Positions 61,304 to 64,000 of a stretch of 64,000 bases of DNA are shown piece after piece (position 1 is the stretch's first letter; every line of letters starts with the position of its first letter). Below the pieces are notes generated by a model. That model was not told the DNA's origin and ran no database searches. It saw only the letters and a list, made by a program, of their open reading frames with translations. Source of the stretch: Heligmosomoides polygyrus polygyrus (taxonomy: Eukaryota > Nematoda > Chromadorea > Rhabditida > Heligmosomidae); NCBI GenBank assembly GCA_947396885.1, contig OX377206.1:90951960-91015959 (forward strand). Direction: 5' to 3'. The translations under genes and the position numbers were made by a program.

Positions 61304-61599
61304 AAAGGATAAAGGATAAAAGACGGCGTTACTCAATCCCTTCTGGGATGCGCCAGCGCATTCTACTTCTACGGGATGTCGTGGAGGCGACATGAATGCG
61401 TATTTGGGCGTACAATGACTTGCAGTGGCCAGCCGATGAACAAGTCAGCGCTTTATCCTTCCCAGACACGTCTGGTCCCAATTCACCGACCCCGGAGGGA
61501 TGGAAGGCTTGGTTGGTCTGGGCGGGAAATCCGAACCAGGAACCTGGTATCGGGTGCACGCGACAGTCGCGCCTCCTCCGACTGCGCTACACGCGCCCT
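61304..61599 (-). mobile_element. SINE-A copy 37
   Basis: Full length with the gcgcctcctccgactgcgct head; belongs to the cgcgactg-deletion subfamily. Flanked by catgcatc on both sides. Confidence 0.92.
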
Positions 61600-62214
61600 T
61601 GCATGCATCGGTGGTTCAGTGGTAGAATGCATCTCATATTATTAATATTCATATTAATATGTCACAAACTACATGTATTTCTACGTAATGGTATCAAAAC
61701 CTCGTATCAAATCGCAGAATATAAAAACTAAACAGAAGTGTCAAAATTCAAGGCGCTGAAACTGCGAGAACTTTCAGTTCGACCTAACGCATACGAGAAT
61801 GAAATTACGCACTCAGAAAGCCCTGCACTTTGCGTTTATTTCGCAGCCGATAGCATTCTACTCTTCGGATGTCCCTGGCTGCAGCATAATAGCTTTAATA
61901 GATGCCGTCTTTTTCAAAACTTCAGCACACAGCAGTTTCAGAGCAGACAATACCACCATGATGCTGTCGTTTTCCTAAAGCGTCAGATGTTACACCAGCG
62001 CTCTATATAAGAAAATAAAGAATGAAAAGAAGGAATAGAGAAAGAGAAACGAATGTGTAAGGAAAAGAAAAGAATTTGAATGATATCGAAGCAATCGGAT
62101 CTGGTAAAGTGGCGGTAGACGAAGGACAGGGCCTGTCAATTGTTATTTTCACTGATGCCACAAAAAAATCTTTTTATTGTTACATATATATATATATATA
62201 TCTTGATCTATCTA
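61600..62214. other. Spacer
   Basis: An isolated tRNA-start-like gcatcggtggttcagtggta at 61606-61625, resembling a tRNA-Gly 5' end, lacks a 3' half. A (TA)n run lies at about 62183-62202. Confidence 0.45.
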
Positions 62215-62322
62215 TTAGGTTTAAAAAAAGTCTCTTCACACTTCGAAAAAATTTTTACCGTTCTCCTTCTAAACACACTAGCCAATATTGATTGCTGATT
62301 TCGTAATACTATCACTCTTGTC

Positions 62323-62611
62323 GGTGGAGCGCAGTCGGAGGAGGCGCCGGCTGCCGCCTGCACCCGATACCAGGTTCCTGGTTCGGATTTCCTGCCCAGG
62401 TCAACCAAACCTTCCATCCCTCTGGGTCGGTGAATTGGCACCAGACTTGTCTAGGAAGAATAAAGCGCTGACTTGTTCATCGGCTGGCCACCGCAAGTCA
62501 TTGTATGGCCAAATACGCATTCAACTCGCCTCCACGACATCCCGTAGAAGTAGAATGCGTGCCGCATCCCAAAGGGGATTGAATAACGTCGTCCTTTATC
62601 CTTTTATCCTT
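62323..62611 (+). mobile_element. SINE-A copy 38 inside mariner element 4
   Basis: Flanked by tatcactcttgtc and tatcacacttgtc (13 bp, one mismatch). It inserted upstream of the transposase frame, a different site from the SINE in element 3. Confidence 0.93.
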
Positions 62612-62694
62612 TATCACACTTGTCTACCGTTCGCACACGGACACAGGTCAAGACCCTTCTTCTGATTTGTCATCTATCCAATCTTCCGGACTCA

Positions 62695-63270
62695 ATGCCA
62701 GATCTGATCTACCTCATGGCCATTTTCGGCACGTCATCCTTCATGAATTCGTTAAAGGATCTACAGTATGTCAGGCAGCAGACCATATCAACGATATATA
62801 TCGCTTTGGATCTACTACTCATCGCGCCTGTTATGGGTGGTTCGGAAAGTTTTTAAAGGGAGATTATTCACTAGAGGACAAAGCATGGTCAGGAAGGCCA
62901 ACTGAATTGGACGACACTGAACTACTCCATCTTCTTCGTACCGATAGTAGGCAGACGACACGTCAACTGGCAGAGAAGCTCGAAGTGTCTCATAGGATAG
63001 TGGGACTCCATCTGAAGGGTCTTGGTTTTGCATGGAAATTTGGAGTTTGGATTCCACATGCCCTGTCAGACACTCAGTACAAAACCACATGTTGCAAGAC
63101 TCACAAGAGAAACAATAAAGGAACTGGGCTGGGAGGTAATGCCACATCCACCGTATAGCCCTTACCTCGCCCCCACCGACTACCATCTCTTCCGTGCTCT
63201 CAAGCGAGAAATTGGAGAGAAATATTTTGAAACGGATGAAGACCTCAAAAATTTGATTCAGCAATGGTAA
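62695..63270 (+). pseudogene. Mariner transposase with internal deletion
   Basis: HTH region intact (SMPDLPHGHFRHVILHEFV; GKFLKGDYSLEDKA; KFGVWIPHALSDTQ) then a jump straight to KPHVARLTRETIKELGWEV. Compared with element 3, about 330 bp with the first two catalytic Asp are gone and the frame shifts. The third site (SPYLAPTDYHLF) keeps its Asp. Confidence 0.9.
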
Positions 63271-63491
63271 GACTCCAGAACTGCGGTCCTCTAAGCGAGA
63301 GGAATTAGAAAAGTACCAGTCATTGGAGAAATGTAGTGGAACAAAATGGAGTTTACCTCAAGTGGTTTGACATTGTTGTTGTGAAGTAATAAATCTTTGA
63401 AAAAAATGAAAATACTTTTTTTCCAACCTAATAGCTCGGTGTAAGCTCACTAGGTCACCATTGCCTATAATCCACCTTGGCTAAAGTTGAG

Positions 63492-63787
63492 AATAAAGAT
63501 TAAAGAGCGACGTTAATCAATAACTTTTGGAATGCGCCACGCACTCTGCTTTTATAAAATTTCATAGAGGTGATTTGAATGCGTCTTTGACCTATACAGT
63601 AACTTGCGCTTGCCGGCCGGTGAACAAGTCAGTGTTTTATCGTTCCCACATAAGCCTATTATAATAGTGCCAACCCACTGACCTGGAGGCACGGAAGGTC
63701 CGGTTCGCCTGGGAAAGCCGAACCACGAACCTGGAATCAGGCTCACGCGAGAGCCGGCTTCTCCTCCGATTGCGCTACCACGCGCTT
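63492..63787 (-). mobile_element. SINE-A copy 39
   Basis: Full length, moderately diverged; head ctcctccgattgcgctacca. Confidence 0.88.
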
Positions 63788-63958
63788 CCAACTAAATCGG
63801 TTATGCGCCGAAAATATTGGCAGTTTCTTCTTCAGTTCTACTTTCCTCCAAGCACGCACGCACTAGCCCGAATGTTAGCACTGCAGCCAATTTGGGTATG
63901 GTTTAGTTTTGATTTTTGAAGCATGGTTTGATTCGCGTTCTTCTTTCTTCTTTTTTTT

Positions 63959-64000
63959 GGGCGCGCGGAGCGCAGTTAGATGGGGTGCTGGCTGTCGCGT
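63959..64000 (+). mobile_element. SINE-A copy 40, cut by window edge
   Basis: Only the tRNA head (gggcgcgcggagcgcagtta) is visible. Confidence 0.8.

Larger units (their letters stand above)
62215..63431 (+). mobile_element. Mariner element 4, carrying a SINE and an internal deletion
   Basis: Left TTAGGTTTAAAAAAAGTC, right ctttttttccaacctaa, both flanked by TA. Same subfamily as element 3, in the opposite orientation. Confidence 0.9.

Noticed and set aside
61606..61625. tRNA-Gly-like start gcatcggtggttcagtggta
   Set aside because: No 3' half with a B box follows within tRNA distance.

Overview
The window looks like nuclear DNA of a strongylid (probably hookworm-type) nematode. It is AT-rich, its introns are long, its exons are short with GT-AG borders, and it carries mariner, Helitron-like and Penelope-like elements plus a very dense tRNA-derived SINE. 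The species assignment is inference; no marker gene is present.

Two spliced genes, both on the minus strand, account for nearly all convincing coding sequence. Gene 1 (14085 down to beyond base 1) has 11 visible exons whose phases all join. It encodes a secreted protein with a signal peptide, a PAN/apple-type cysteine domain, a Pro/Ala-rich linker carrying short CxGxxC motifs, and three thrombospondin type-1 (TSP1) repeats before the window ends. Gene 2 (about 48680 down to 19273) has 13 exons over 29.4 kb. It encodes a D2-like dopamine/biogenic-amine GPCR with all seven transmembrane segments recognisable and a long third intracellular loop. Exon lengths and phases agree except for one apparent missing base in the TM6-TM7 exon. 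A few weaker exon candidates (15.9-16.2 kb, 17.3-17.5 kb, 49.2 kb, 55.4-55.7 kb) are recorded at low confidence.

The rest is repeats. Around 40 copies of one ~290-bp tRNA-headed SINE (SINE-A) lie in both orientations, many with 9-13-bp target-site duplications. There are four mariner elements, each disabled differently; a long-inverted-repeat Tc1/mariner-superfamily element with a second decayed copy; two 5'-truncated CR1/jockey-like LINE ends; a Penelope-like GIY-YIG remnant flanked by inverted hammerhead-ribozyme-like motifs; two Helitron-like elements; at least four MITE families; and several large palindromes carrying other tRNA-like promoters. Nesting gives a relative chronology: mariner in SINE-A, SINE-A in mariner (twice), LINE in SINE-A, and a foldback transposon in a SINE-A tail.

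Layout: 0-14 kb gene 1 and its repeat-filled introns; 14-19 kb the intergenic region, with SINEs, one palindromic tRNA-like pair and MITEs; 19-49 kb the receptor gene, with most transposons in its introns; 49-64 kb apparently gene-poor DNA with three mariner/SINE composites, a local segmental duplication, palindromes and a second Helitron-like element.
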